From an alpha proteobacterium SCGC AAA240-E13 (GTDB lineage Bacteria > Pseudomonadota > Alphaproteobacteria > Pelagibacterales > Pelagibacteraceae): 22,319 nt of DNA. Shown here one piece after another: positions 7,522-17,589 of the stretch. The notes beneath the pieces are model-generated. The model was not told the origin of the DNA, did no database searches, and saw only the letters and a list, made by a program, of their open reading frames with translations. Location of the stretch: contig AZHR01000020.1 of the NCBI GenBank assembly GCA_000504625.1, forward strand, positions 1 through 22,319, given 5' to 3'. Each line of letters opens with the position of its first letter. Position 1 is the stretch's first letter. The position numbers and the translations under genes are program-made.

Positions 7522-10500
7522 ATGAAAAAGTTATTAGTTTTACTAATATTATTCTATTCAGTAGTAATTGCAGATACAATTTATTTTAAAAAAGGTTGGA
7601 ATTTTGTAGGGTTTAATAACACTATAGATTTCTCTAAAGATAAAGATTTTAGTGATAACTCAAAAGTAAAAATAATCTGGAAATATACGGCAGATAATTC
7701 ATCTGATTTTGGTTGGAATATATATACAAAAAATGATACTATTAAACAAAAAGCTTTAGAATTAGGATTTTATTATAATACAATTTTATCTTATTATGAA
7801 GGTGCTTGGGTATATGCACTAAAAGATTTCTCTTATACACCAGAGGCTAAAACTCATAATAAAACCAATACAGATATACCTTTTTATCATGGCTGGAACT
7901 TAGTATCAAGTGTAGATAACTCTAAAGCTTTTGATATGAATAATAAAAATATTATTAACTCAAAAGCTGTATGGGTATATAAAAACAATACTTGGTATGG
8001 AAAATTAGCAAATAATCCAAAACTAATATATAAAAAACTAACTTCAATAGAACCATATCAAGCTTTTTGGTTATATTATGAACCAGTTATTATCCCAAAA
8101 GATGGAAAAGATGGAAAAAACGGAACTGACGGAAAAGATGGTGCTGATGGAAAATCAGCATATCAAATATGGCTAGATGCTGGAAATAGTGGTTCTGAAC
8201 AAGACTTTTTAGATAGCCTAAAAGGAAAAGATGGAAAAGATGGGGTTAATGGAACTAATGGTGTTGATGGAAAAGATTATAAACCACCAGTAGATAAAGA
8301 TATAACTTTTGCTAGTGCAAGATTAATAGGAACTGTAAATATACAAAATGGTTTAGGTAAAAAGATATTAAAAAGAAGAAAACTATATGGCTTTATAGGA
8401 GATCCTAATAGAAGTTTAAAACTAGCTCCAAAAGGAGTTTCTTCTATGGATAAAAAACCATATAATGGTAAAATCAGAACAAAAGATTATGAACTACTTA
8501 CAAATACATTTGATATAAATGTATCTAGTGATGGTAGCTTTACAGTTGATAATCTCCCTTCAAGTGGAGAATACTCACTTATATATGTAGATAAAAAAAA
8601 TAATATTGGAACTAAAATAGATGATATATCTATAAAACCAGGTGAAGAGAAAGTTATAGATATAGGTTCAGCTTTTACTTTAGGTAGTATAAAACTAAAT
8701 ATACAATCACTTCTTTCAAATACAAATTTAGAAAATGCAAAAATAATACTAGGGGAACTTGATAGAGAGATTTTAACCGATAAAAATGGAGATGCTTTTA
8801 TAGATGCTATCCCTCAAGGATCTTACTCTTTAAGAATACAAAAAGATGGATATGTATCAAAATACCTTACTTTTAATGTAACTGCAAATCAAACTATAAA
8901 TTTAGAGACTATATTTTTAAACTCACAAAAAGGATCTCTAAGAGGTAAAGTTACATCTACTACACTTCCAAGCTTAGATAATATTGTAGTTTATGCAAAA
9001 GCTAGTGATGGATCACTTTATTCTACTTTAACAAATATAAGTGGAATATATAAGTTTGAAGCACTTCCAGTAGATAAGGGATACTCTGTAATAGCTTATG
9101 CTTATGGATATGCAAGTTCTAAAGTAGATAATATAGATATCTCAAATAATACTACTTCTGTAGCTTTAGATATATCTATATCAAAACTATCTTCAATCAA
9201 TAACGGATCAATTTCAGGATTTGCTAGATTTGGTGATAAAGATGGATTAAACCATGCAGGGATAATTGTATCTCTTGAAGGGACTGACTATGAAGCAATC
9301 ACTGCTAGAGATGGTAGCTTTATACTAAATAATATACCTCAAGGGAGATATACTATAAACTTTATAGATTCAAATTATGATACAACTACTATAAAATCTA
9401 AAAAAGTAGTCGCAGGTGCTACAACTATCTTAAGAGATATAACACTCTCTAGGGTAAAAGGTGTTGTAAAAGGTACAGTAAATCTACAAAATTTTCAAGA
9501 TAATACAGGTATAAAAGTATCTATAAAAAATACAAATTATTTTACATATACAGACTCTACTGGAAAATGGTCTATGCAACTTCCAGTTGGAAACTATGAT
9601 GGAGTAATATATGAAAAAGATCTATATGAAACAATAATAGATAATAATACTATTACTATAACTAAAAATGGAAACTATACAACATCTTCAAAATCTATAA
9701 TAAAAATAGCCCAAAACTTTATAGGTAAAATAACAGTTTCAGGAACAACTAATTATAAAAACTGTTATATCAATATCTATGGTATAAGTGGAGATGCAAA
9801 AGGGGTTACCGCAAATATAAACCCAAATAAAGATGGAACTTTTAATATCTTAAATCTTCCTTTAGGGGAGTATAGCTATACTATAACATACTCAGATGGA
9901 CTTCATGAGTCAATAGTAGGATCTGTAAATTTAGATGGAAGTAGTGATAACCTTGATCTAAAAACTATAAACCTAAGAAGCTCATACCTACAAATAAACA
10001 ATGATGATATATATACAAATAGTAAAACGGTAACATTATTAATAGGTAGTAATACAGCTTCTTATATGCAAATAAGTGAAGGATCAACTATTTATGATAA
10101 GGAACCATTTGCATCTTCAAAAACTATCACTTTATCAGGAAATAATGGAGTAAAAAATATAAAAGTTGATCTGTTTGATAAAAATAACAATCCACTTCCA
10201 GCAGTATTGGATACTATTATATTAGATAATGTTTTACAATTATCAAGTTTTACTTTAGATGGAGCTTCTACAAAAGGGGATACTCTTCATATCAAACTAA
10301 ATATAGGTGAAACTAATGCAAAAGCTTATGCTTCAATAGTTGGACTATTTGAAAATATAAAACTTGTAGATAATGGTAAATTTGGTGATGAGGAAGCAAA
10401 TGATGGTATATATGAAAGAACTTATACTATATCTACTTCATATGAGATAGAGGCAAATGCTACAGCTAATGTTACAGATAAAGCAGGTAATAAAGCTATA

Positions 10501-13500
10501 TTTACAACTTCAAGTCCCTTAGTGTTAAAAAGTCAGCCAAGTATTAAAAATATAAATACAATTTCTGATGCAGCAAATAATCAAATGACAATAAACTTTA
10601 CTACAGATGAACCAACTACAAGTTTGATAAGCTATGGAGATAGTTTCACATCTTTAGATAATGAAATAGTTATAAAAGATACATTATCTACAAATCATAC
10701 AATTACTTTATCCAATTTAGCTGCAAATACAGATATATATTATGAGATAAAAGTAAAGGATGCTTCAAATTTACAATCATTATATAAAAGCAAAGATAGA
10801 TTAGCCCCTAAAAATCCTACAAATATATCAATAATAGCAGGAAATAGTGAAGTGGGATTAATCTGGGATAAAGTAGCTAAAAATGCAGTAGGATACAATA
10901 TCTACAGATCTTTAGACAATGCAAGTTTTAGTAAAATAAATCAAGTGTTAATAACACAAAACTATTATCTTGATGAGTTTGTTTCAAATGCTCAAATATA
11001 TTATTACTATATAACAGCTGTTGATAAACTAGGCAATGAATCTCTTGCAAGTGAAATCAAAAATGCAACACCAAAAGATACAATATCTGGTCCAACATCT
11101 TTAAGCAATGCTCTAATAGATAGTAATCAAATCTGGCTTAAATCTAAATCTCCATATAATATAGATAAAGATATAAAAATAAAAGAGAGAATTGAACTTA
11201 TACTTATGCCAGGAACACAAGTGAAGTTTAAAGATAATTATAAACTTTTGGTTGAAGGTAAAATTACAGGATATGGAACAAAAGAGAATATGATAGTATT
11301 TGAAAAAGGAGAGATAGATTTTAATACAAATGAAGATAGTATATTAAACTATGCACAATTTAATTATATGAAAGCAGATGGTTATTCACACCTAATATTA
11401 AAAAATTCTATTATAAATAATAATGGTAATAATCTTGATATATATCTTCTTGAAAATTCTATTTTTAATGAGTTTGGAAGTGGTAGTTCAAGTTATGATA
11501 GTAATAATCGAATATCAAAAGTAATAAATAGTAATTTTTCTTTTATGGCTTTTGATTCAGGAGGAAATCCTACAACTTCTTCAAATTATATAGCATATAT
11601 AAACTCAGCTATCAACTCAACTTTTTCAAATGCTAGTTTTAAAATAGACTCAATTATAGATTCAAATCTTACAAATACTCCAAGAATAAAAACATATTCA
11701 ATATCTAAAGCAAATATAATAAATGCTTCAATTTCAGAAGCTAGTCATATAGAAAATTCAACTTTAACAAATATAACTTATGGTAGTAATAATGAATGTT
11801 GTAGTTACGATTCATCAAATGCAACTTTTAAAAATAATACAATAACAAAATCAACTATAACTTTAAGTGGTGATAATAAAAAACTAACTATGCACTATAA
11901 TATTTTTGATAAAAATACAACTTTAAGTGCAGATAAACTTGATATCTCATATAACTATTGGGGTGAGAATAATCTTACTTCTATAGCTAAAAGAACAGGA
12001 TACTCTTCAGATAAAGATAAAAAAACTCATCTTTATCCAATTATCACTTCATCTTCACTATATACAGCAGATTTTGATGATGATGGAATACCTGATTATA
12101 TGGATAGTGACAATGACAATGATGGATATAGCGATCTACAAGAGGATTGGGCAAGTGATCCTAAATGGGGATCTGTATTTAGCCCTATAGATGCCAACTC
12201 TTATCCAGTAGATAGTAATGGTAAATCACTTCCAAAAGACAATGATATGGATGGTATAGCAGATGAAGATGATGCAGATGATGATAATGATGGCTTAAGT
12301 GATGAAGATGAGATCAACTATGGTACAAACCCATTTTTAAAAGATAGTGATGGAGATGGTGTAGATGATAATGATGAGATAATATATAAATATGATCCAT
12401 TAGATAAAGATAATTATCCTCTAGTTGGAGATAAATCAGGTATTAATATAGATAGTTCAAATGTAAATAGTGATGGAGTAGTTTATATTGCAGGAAATTA
12501 TTTAACTCTTACAAATATTACTATAAAACCAGGTACTAAAATAACTATCCAAAAAGATACAAGAGTTACCATAAGAGATAGTATAATATCTGGAACCAAA
12601 GAATCACCAATTATAGTAAGAAGTAGTGGAGCAGGTGATGGAAAACTTTATATAGATAATTCAGACTTAAGTTATGCAAATATTAAAATAGCATTTAGAA
12701 TGAACTTACAAAATTCAAAAATTAGTTTTAGTGATATTGAGTTTAATAATGATTGGGATACTTTTACTTCAAGTAATTCTATAGTAACTAATTCATTTAT
12801 TGCTGAAAATGGTTATTTACATAATAATGGTACTATAAAAAATAGTTATATTTTTAATAATAATTATGATTTTTACAATAATGCTAAATATTTTTATAAT
12901 ATTTATGCAAAAAAAATATATTTTAATGACGAAATCTTACCATATAAAGTAAGTTCTATTTGGGATCCTACAAATGTAGGGTGTTGGTGGGATAAAGATG
13001 ATCCAGATACTTTTCCAGAAAAAAATCCACTTACAAATAGTGCTATTTTAAAAGGAAAAGTAAATCTACCAAATACTACTGATAACTCAGGGGTAGTAGT
13101 AAGCATACCAAATACAAGTATAAGCACTACAACAGATACAGATGGAAACTGGAACTTAACACTTAAAGCTAGAACTTATGAAGATATAGAATACTCTAAA
13201 GAGTATTTTCAAACCAAAATCAAAAATATATATACCACTTTAGAATCAGGAGAAACCAAAACTTTAGAACCTATAGATATGACTCAAAAATATGGGGTAT
13301 TTAAAGGTAGTGTTACTATAGATGAAGCAAGTGATTTTACACTAGCAACTATAACTGCTACTAAAAATGGAGTAACTACTACATTTCATCCACAAGTTGA
13401 TGGAAGCTTTATATCTCCACAATTAACTTTGGGGGATTATACTATAACTATAAGCTATCCAAATGGTAGTTGGGAGAGTGTAAGCTATGATAGATCTATA

Positions 13501-16500
13501 GTATCAGGAGTTACTGAATATACCTTACCTAAAACACATTTAAGAAATTCATTTGTATATATAAACAATAATGCAACATATACAAATACTCAAGAGGTAA
13601 ACCTAAGCCTTACAAATGCAAATGCATCTACTATGCAAATAAGTTATGGAGATACTACTTTAGATGAAGAAGATTATAGCCAAACAAAAACTATCACTCT
13701 AAGTAGTGGTGATGGAGTAAAAAATGTAAATGTAGTATTTAAAGATAGTAGTGGAACTACATTAACTCCAGCAAGTAGCTCAATCATACTAGATACTACT
13801 GTAAGCTTAAATTCACTAACTCATAGTGGAGCTTCAACTATGCAAGATACTTTATCTATAGTTTTAGATGCAGGTGAATCAGGTGGAGAAGCTACAGTGT
13901 CGGTTGATGGTTTATTTAGTGATCTTAAACTTAATGATAATGGAGATGGAACATATAGTACAGAGTATATTATAGATACAGCAGATGAGTTTGATACGCC
14001 TATTGAAGCACATTTTATAGATAGGGCTGGAAATATCGCAGATATTAGTTCATCTTCAAATTTAGTATTAGCTACGACTCCAACTATATCAAATATCCAC
14101 TCAACATCATCTAATACAGATATAACAATCACATTTGATACAAATGAACCTACAACTGCTATATTAAAATATGGTACAAATAAGGATGATCTAAACGATA
14201 CAAAAACTATATCAGCTACTGAAAAAACCTCTCATAGTATAGATATAGCCTTTAACACTAGTGAAACATTATATTATGAGATAACAGTAGATGATAGTTC
14301 TACATCTACTGTAACTCAAAGTGAATCTGCTGTATTATCATCTTTAGCACCAAGTAGTATAAATGGCTCTGCAGGAGATAAAGAGGTAGGACTTATATGG
14401 AGTAAAATAGATAATGCTACAGGATATAATATCTACAGATCTACAAATAGCAATCATTTTACTAAAATAAACACAACACCAACTACAAATATATATTATC
14501 TTGATACTACAGTTTCAAATGATACTACATATTACTATAGAGTTACTGCAATTGTAGATGGTAAAGAGAGTGATAAAACTCTCTCTTTAAAAGCAACACC
14601 TAGTAGCTCTTATGCAGGGCCAACTACTATTGATGGTGGAGTGATACTTGCAGATACTATTTGGCTATCTAGTAGATCACCATATAAATTAACTGGAAAT
14701 ATCCTAATAAAAGAAAATAGAAAGCTTATACTTCTAGCAGGTGCTAAAATAGAGATGCTAGGGGATAATAGACATATTATGAATAAAGGCTATATCTATG
14801 GATATGGAAGTAGTGATAGTAAAATAGTTGTAGATGATGGAAGTATAATATTTGACACTACAAATAAAAGTGAATTAAATTTTGCAGAGATTAACAATGT
14901 AAAAATTTATAAAAAAGATTCATCTGGAACATTAGTTTCACTTACACTTAATAATTCAGCTATAAAAGTAAATAACAATAGTGGTAAAGCTAATTTTTAT
15001 GTTAATAAAATAAATAATTCAATTTTTAAACAAGAAGGATATGGTGAAAATTATTACTATAATATAACAAGTTCATCATATGCAAGAATTGCTAGATTTG
15101 GTACATCTATAAATTCAATATTTAAAAAAGTAAATAGCTCAGGAGAAAATGATACCACAAATAATTATATAGTTTATATCACAAATAGTGATACAAATTC
15201 TACTTTTATAGGTGGTGGAATTTATGGTTCAACTTTTAATGATTCAACTTTTACAAATGTTTATAAAGTAAGTGGTTACACACACAATAATATTATTGCA
15301 GATGGAACTATATTTGAAAATGTATCAAGTATAAAAAATTCAAGGATAGATAATGGTTCTATAAATGGATCAAATATGAAATTAAATAATAATAAATTTA
15401 ATAATACCAATATTAAAATAAGCAATACCACTAAACTTACTATGAGATATAATATATTAGATAGTAGTTCTAAAATAGTAAATTCTGGAAATCTAAATAA
15501 ATATTTTGATATCTCATATAATTATTGGGGAAGTAGTGATCTTGATACAATAGTTGCTCAAACAAACTATTCTCCATCTAAAGATGATAATACACATCTA
15601 TATCCGATTATTACTTCACCACTATTGTATGAAGCAGATTTTGATGGTGATGGAATAGAAGATTATAGAGATAATGATAATGATAATGATGGTTTTTCAG
15701 ATCTACAAGAGGATTGGGATAGTGATCCAGCTTACGGATCTATCTATAGCCCACTAGATAGCAACTCATACCCAGGAAGTGATACAGGAGCTACTATAGA
15801 TAAAGATAATGATATGGATGGTACAGCAAATAAAGATGATTTAGATGATGATAATGATGGTATAAGTGATAAAGATGAAGAAACTTATGGTACAAATCCA
15901 CTGTTAAAAGATAGTGATGGAGATGGTGTAGATGATAATGATGAGATAGCTTATAAATATGATCCACTAGACAAAGACAATTATCCTATCAAAGGTAATC
16001 AATCTGGTATCAATATAGATAGTTCAAATGTAAATAGTGATGGAGTAGTTTATATAGCTTCAAGTACCACATTAACAAATATAACTATAACTGCTGGTAC
16101 TAAAATAACTATTAAAGATGCAAGTGTAACTTTCAAAAATTCAACTATATATGGATCAAAAGAGAATCCTATTATATTTAGATATACAGGAACAGGTAAA
16201 ATTTATTTAAAAAATACAAGTATGAATTATGCAAATATACAATTATATAGAATATATTTACAAACTCATTCTAATTTAAGCAATTCTGATATTGAACTAT
16301 ATAACTATGCTAATATTGATTCAACTTCAATTTTAGAAAATAGTTTTATTAAGCATCCAAATAGTGATTATTGGTATAATTATGGGACAGTAAAGAATAC
16401 TTATATAACTGGATCATATTATATAAAAAATTATGGGACAATAACTAGTTCATATAGTAATTTGAATTCATATTATATAAGAAATTATGGAACTGTTCGA

Positions 16501-16926
16501 GATAGTTATGCGAATTATGTATGTTCATATAATTCTAGTAATGAAATGATAAATTCTATAACGGATAAAATATATGCTAATTCAACTAATAAAGCGAATG
16601 TAGTAAACTCAGATATTAAACTTTCTAGTTCTGGTACAAGAAATATTTTCTTTAATAATACCTTTATAGGAAAATATGGAAGTGATGAATATTATAGTGG
16701 CTTAGGAGATACAAATACAACAGATCAAATAGGTGATAGAGTTACTGAGACTACATTTAGTATAGATGGAAGTGATTATAAAGTAGATGGTATAGTAAAT
16801 CCAAGGGATACAAAAAATTATCCAGATTGGGTAAATGATCCATCAACTAAACAATATTTTTGGGATCCTACAAATGTAGGGTGTTTATGGGATAAAGATA
16901 ATCCAGATGAATTTCCAGAACCATAA
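7522..16926 (+). CDS. Giant modular secreted protein (3134 aa): collagen-like, CnaB-like, FN3, beta-helix, TSP3
   Basis: A signal peptide (about 1-17, VVIA/DT) leads two GW...W.Y...W module copies (about 23-100 and 121-189). A collagen-like stretch with GKDG/GTDG triplets follows (194-253), interrupted by a YQIWLDAGNSGSEQDF insert. Next come a series of CnaB/carboxypeptidase-regulatory-like beta domains (about 260-800). The block at 648-1840 then holds beta domains, Fn3-like domains (about 1000-1182), parallel beta-helix rungs (about 1190-1510), acidic DxDxDG thrombospondin type 3-like calcium repeats (about 1517-1633) and another beta-helix, ending in WDPTNVGC. Residues 1842-3134 repeat this block in the same order and again end in WDPTNVGC. 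It is most likely a calcium-stabilised surface or secreted adhesin-like protein; no enzyme motif, sortase signal or clear autotransporter barrel is seen, and the secretion route past the outer membrane is unclear. A strong AGGAGAG ribosome site (7511-7517) fixes the start. Confidence 0.9.
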   Translation: MKKLLVLLILFYSVVIADTIYFKKGWNFVGFNNTIDFSKDKDFSDNSKVKIIWKYTADNSSDFGWNIYTKNDTIKQKALELGFYYNTILSYYEGAWVYALKDFSYTPEAKTHNKTNTDIPFYHGWNLVSSVDNSKAFDMNNKNIINSKAVWVYKNNTWYGKLANNPKLIYKKLTSIEPYQAFWLYYEPVIIPKDGKDGKNGTDGKDGADGKSAYQIWLDAGNSGSEQDFLDSLKGKDGKDGVNGTNGVDGKDYKPPVDKDITFASARLIGTVNIQNGLGKKILKRRKLYGFIGDPNRSLKLAPKGVSSMDKKPYNGKIRTKDYELLTNTFDINVSSDGSFTVDNLPSSGEYSLIYVDKKNNIGTKIDDISIKPGEEKVIDIGSAFTLGSIKLNIQSLLSNTNLENAKIILGELDREILTDKNGDAFIDAIPQGSYSLRIQKDGYVSKYLTFNVTANQTINLETIFLNSQKGSLRGKVTSTTLPSLDNIVVYAKASDGSLYSTLTNISGIYKFEALPVDKGYSVIAYAYGYASSKVDNIDISNNTTSVALDISISKLSSINNGSISGFARFGDKDGLNHAGIIVSLEGTDYEAITARDGSFILNNIPQGRYTINFIDSNYDTTTIKSKKVVAGATTILRDITLSRVKGVVKGTVNLQNFQDNTGIKVSIKNTNYFTYTDSTGKWSMQLPVGNYDGVIYEKDLYETIIDNNTITITKNGNYTTSSKSIIKIAQNFIGKITVSGTTNYKNCYINIYGISGDAKGVTANINPNKDGTFNILNLPLGEYSYTITYSDGLHESIVGSVNLDGSSDNLDLKTINLRSSYLQINNDDIYTNSKTVTLLIGSNTASYMQISEGSTIYDKEPFASSKTITLSGNNGVKNIKVDLFDKNNNPLPAVLDTIILDNVLQLSSFTLDGASTKGDTLHIKLNIGETNAKAYASIVGLFENIKLVDNGKFGDEEANDGIYERTYTISTSYEIEANATANVTDKAGNKAIFTTSSPLVLKSQPSIKNINTISDAANNQMTINFTTDEPTTSLISYGDSFTSLDNEIVIKDTLSTNHTITLSNLAANTDIYYEIKVKDASNLQSLYKSKDRLAPKNPTNISIIAGNSEVGLIWDKVAKNAVGYNIYRSLDNASFSKINQVLITQNYYLDEFVSNAQIYYYYITAVDKLGNESLASEIKNATPKDTISGPTSLSNALIDSNQIWLKSKSPYNIDKDIKIKERIELILMPGTQVKFKDNYKLLVEGKITGYGTKENMIVFEKGEIDFNTNEDSILNYAQFNYMKADGYSHLILKNSIINNNGNNLDIYLLENSIFNEFGSGSSSYDSNNRISKVINSNFSFMAFDSGGNPTTSSNYIAYINSAINSTFSNASFKIDSIIDSNLTNTPRIKTYSISKANIINASISEASHIENSTLTNITYGSNNECCSYDSSNATFKNNTITKSTITLSGDNKKLTMHYNIFDKNTTLSADKLDISYNYWGENNLTSIAKRTGYSSDKDKKTHLYPIITSSSLYTADFDDDGIPDYMDSDNDNDGYSDLQEDWASDPKWGSVFSPIDANSYPVDSNGKSLPKDNDMDGIADEDDADDDNDGLSDEDEINYGTNPFLKDSDGDGVDDNDEIIYKYDPLDKDNYPLVGDKSGINIDSSNVNSDGVVYIAGNYLTLTNITIKPGTKITIQKDTRVTIRDSIISGTKESPIIVRSSGAGDGKLYIDNSDLSYANIKIAFRMNLQNSKISFSDIEFNNDWDTFTSSNSIVTNSFIAENGYLHNNGTIKNSYIFNNNYDFYNNAKYFYNIYAKKIYFNDEILPYKVSSIWDPTNVGCWWDKDDPDTFPEKNPLTNSAILKGKVNLPNTTDNSGVVVSIPNTSISTTTDTDGNWNLTLKARTYEDIEYSKEYFQTKIKNIYTTLESGETKTLEPIDMTQKYGVFKGSVTIDEASDFTLATITATKNGVTTTFHPQVDGSFISPQLTLGDYTITISYPNGSWESVSYDRSIVSGVTEYTLPKTHLRNSFVYINNNATYTNTQEVNLSLTNANASTMQISYGDTTLDEEDYSQTKTITLSSGDGVKNVNVVFKDSSGTTLTPASSSIILDTTVSLNSLTHSGASTMQDTLSIVLDAGESGGEATVSVDGLFSDLKLNDNGDGTYSTEYIIDTADEFDTPIEAHFIDRAGNIADISSSSNLVLATTPTISNIHSTSSNTDITITFDTNEPTTAILKYGTNKDDLNDTKTISATEKTSHSIDIAFNTSETLYYEITVDDSSTSTVTQSESAVLSSLAPSSINGSAGDKEVGLIWSKIDNATGYNIYRSTNSNHFTKINTTPTTNIYYLDTTVSNDTTYYYRVTAIVDGKESDKTLSLKATPSSSYAGPTTIDGGVILADTIWLSSRSPYKLTGNILIKENRKLILLAGAKIEMLGDNRHIMNKGYIYGYGSSDSKIVVDDGSIIFDTTNKSELNFAEINNVKIYKKDSSGTLVSLTLNNSAIKVNNNSGKANFYVNKINNSIFKQEGYGENYYYNITSSSYARIARFGTSINSIFKKVNSSGENDTTNNYIVYITNSDTNSTFIGGGIYGSTFNDSTFTNVYKVSGYTHNNIIADGTIFENVSSIKNSRIDNGSINGSNMKLNNNKFNNTNIKISNTTKLTMRYNILDSSSKIVNSGNLNKYFDISYNYWGSSDLDTIVAQTNYSPSKDDNTHLYPIITSPLLYEADFDGDGIEDYRDNDNDNDGFSDLQEDWDSDPAYGSIYSPLDSNSYPGSDTGATIDKDNDMDGTANKDDLDDDNDGISDKDEETYGTNPLLKDSDGDGVDDNDEIAYKYDPLDKDNYPIKGNQSGINIDSSNVNSDGVVYIASSTTLTNITITAGTKITIKDASVTFKNSTIYGSKENPIIFRYTGTGKIYLKNTSMNYANIQLYRIYLQTHSNLSNSDIELYNYANIDSTSILENSFIKHPNSDYWYNYGTVKNTYITGSYYIKNYGTITSSYSNLNSYYIRNYGTVRDSYANYVCSYNSSNEMINSITDKIYANSTNKANVVNSDIKLSSSGTRNIFFNNTFIGKYGSDEYYSGLGDTNTTDQIGDRVTETTFSIDGSDYKVDGIVNPRDTKNYPDWVNDPSTKQYFWDPTNVGCLWDKDNPDEFPEP
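9463..13041 (+). repeat. Intragenic tandem block A (about 1,193 codons)
   Basis: This block starts at VVKGTVNLQN and contains, in order, CnaB-like domains, the LRSSYLQINND bacterial Ig-like region, two Fn3-like domains, beta-helix, DxDxDG repeats, a second beta-helix and the closing WDPTNVGC motif. The following block has the same order. Protein similarity is clear throughout, and short DNA stretches are still identical. Confidence 0.85.
12337..12381 (+). repeat. 45-base identical patch shared with 15904-15948
   Basis: This patch lies in the calcium-binding DSDGDGVDDNDE part of block A and is identical to block B at an offset of 3,567 bases (1,189 codons). A second identical patch of 44 bases (12445-12488 and 16012-16055) has the same offset. 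Recombination between them would delete or add a block in frame. Confidence 0.85.
13042..16923 (+). repeat. Intragenic tandem block B (about 1,294 codons)
   Basis: This is the second copy of the domain block, starting at AILKGKVNLP and ending at WDPTNVGC and the C-terminus. It is about 100 codons longer than block A, mainly in the last beta-helix, which has rungs with repeated NYGT(V/I)-x-x-SY motifs around residues 2950-3005. Confidence 0.85.
15904..15948 (+). repeat. 45-base identical patch shared with 12337-12381
   Basis: This is the block B copy of the patch in the DxDxDG calcium-binding repeats. The base before and the base after the run differ between copies, so the run is exactly 45 bases. 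Confidence 0.85.
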
Positions 16927-16939
16927 AATATAGGTTTTT

Positions 16940-17001
16940 AAATTTGACATAAAAAAGTATCTTTTGTATAATGATAAAAAAGTTTTATAAAAGGTATTTT
17001 T
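16940..17001 (+). promoter_or_regulatory. Promoter-leader cassette copy 1, consensus sigma-70 elements
   Basis: TTGACA (16944-16949) and TATAAT (16967-16972) are separated by exactly 17 bases, followed by an AT-rich leader and an AAAAGG ribosome site (16989-16994). The 62-base cassette recurs at 17590-17651 with three base differences. Perfect -35 elements are unusual in Campylobacterota, where the -35 box is normally not conserved. Confidence 0.85.
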
Positions 17002-17002
17002 T

Positions 17003-17563
17003 ATGACAGATCAAGAACTTAAAGATTTAGTAGCAAGTTTAGCAATAGAGTCTAAAAAGACAAGTGAGCAGATGAGAAAAACAGATGAACAAACAAGAAG
17101 AACAGATGAAAAATTAGATAAATTGGAAAAATCTTTAAAGCATATGAAACAAATAGTGGGTGGTATTTCAAATAACCAAGGAGATGTAGCTGAAGAGTTT
17201 TTCTATAACTCTTTATCCTCAAACCCAAGCTTAAATGGTATAGAATATGATTTTGTAGATAAAAATGTAACTAGACACTCAAAAAAAGACAATATCCAAG
17301 ATGAATATGATATTTTAATGATCAATGGTAAAGATATAGCTATAATAGAAACAAAATATAAAGCTCACCAAAATGATATAGATAGATTACTAAATACAAA
17401 ATATACAAATTTTAAAAAACTATACCCAGAATATAAAAATTACAATCATCATCTAGGACTTGCAAGTTTTTATATAAATGATGATATAAAAAATAAAGCA
17501 TTAAACAATAATATTATGCTCCTTCAAAGAAAAGGTGATATTATAGAAACTATTGTGCCATAA
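17003..17563 (+). CDS. Coiled-coil PD-(D/E)XK nuclease-like protein
   Basis: The 186-residue protein begins with a charged helical region (about 1-55) rich in K, E, D and T with a TDEQTRRTDEKLDKLE heptad-like pattern, probably a coiled coil. Residues 60-186 look like a PD-(D/E)XK nuclease fold: an N-terminal helix with GDVAEEFF (E64/E65), then EYDILMINGKDIAIIETKYK with D103 and the E116-x-K118 pair, spaced as in this superfamily. Small proteins of this type with an N-terminal coiled coil are common and mostly uncharacterised; DNA cleavage is a prediction. The gene is preceded by its own consensus promoter cassette, which the next gene shares as a near-copy. It is complete by length and stop. 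Confidence 0.75.
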   Translation: MTDQELKDLVASLAIESKKTSEQMRKTDEQTRRTDEKLDKLEKSLKHMKQIVGGISNNQGDVAEEFFYNSLSSNPSLNGIEYDFVDKNVTRHSKKDNIQDEYDILMINGKDIAIIETKYKAHQNDIDRLLNTKYTNFKKLYPEYKNYNHHLGLASFYINDDIKNKALNNNIMLLQRKGDIIETIVP

Positions 17564-17589
17564 TTTATAAGTAAAAAAATGTTTTTTTG

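Noticed and set aside
12070..12420. CRISPR-like or satellite repeats in the GAT-rich stretch (also 15637-15990)
   Set aside because: The repeats are in-frame DxDxDG calcium-binding codons of the giant protein, without regular spacers.
12903..13127. Minus-strand frame within the giant gene
   Set aside because: It is antisense to the well-supported WDPTNVGC and block B start region and shows no protein-like features.
13821..14132. Minus-strand 103-residue frame within the giant gene
   Set aside because: The serine-rich antisense reading arises from repeated codons of the plus-strand gene.
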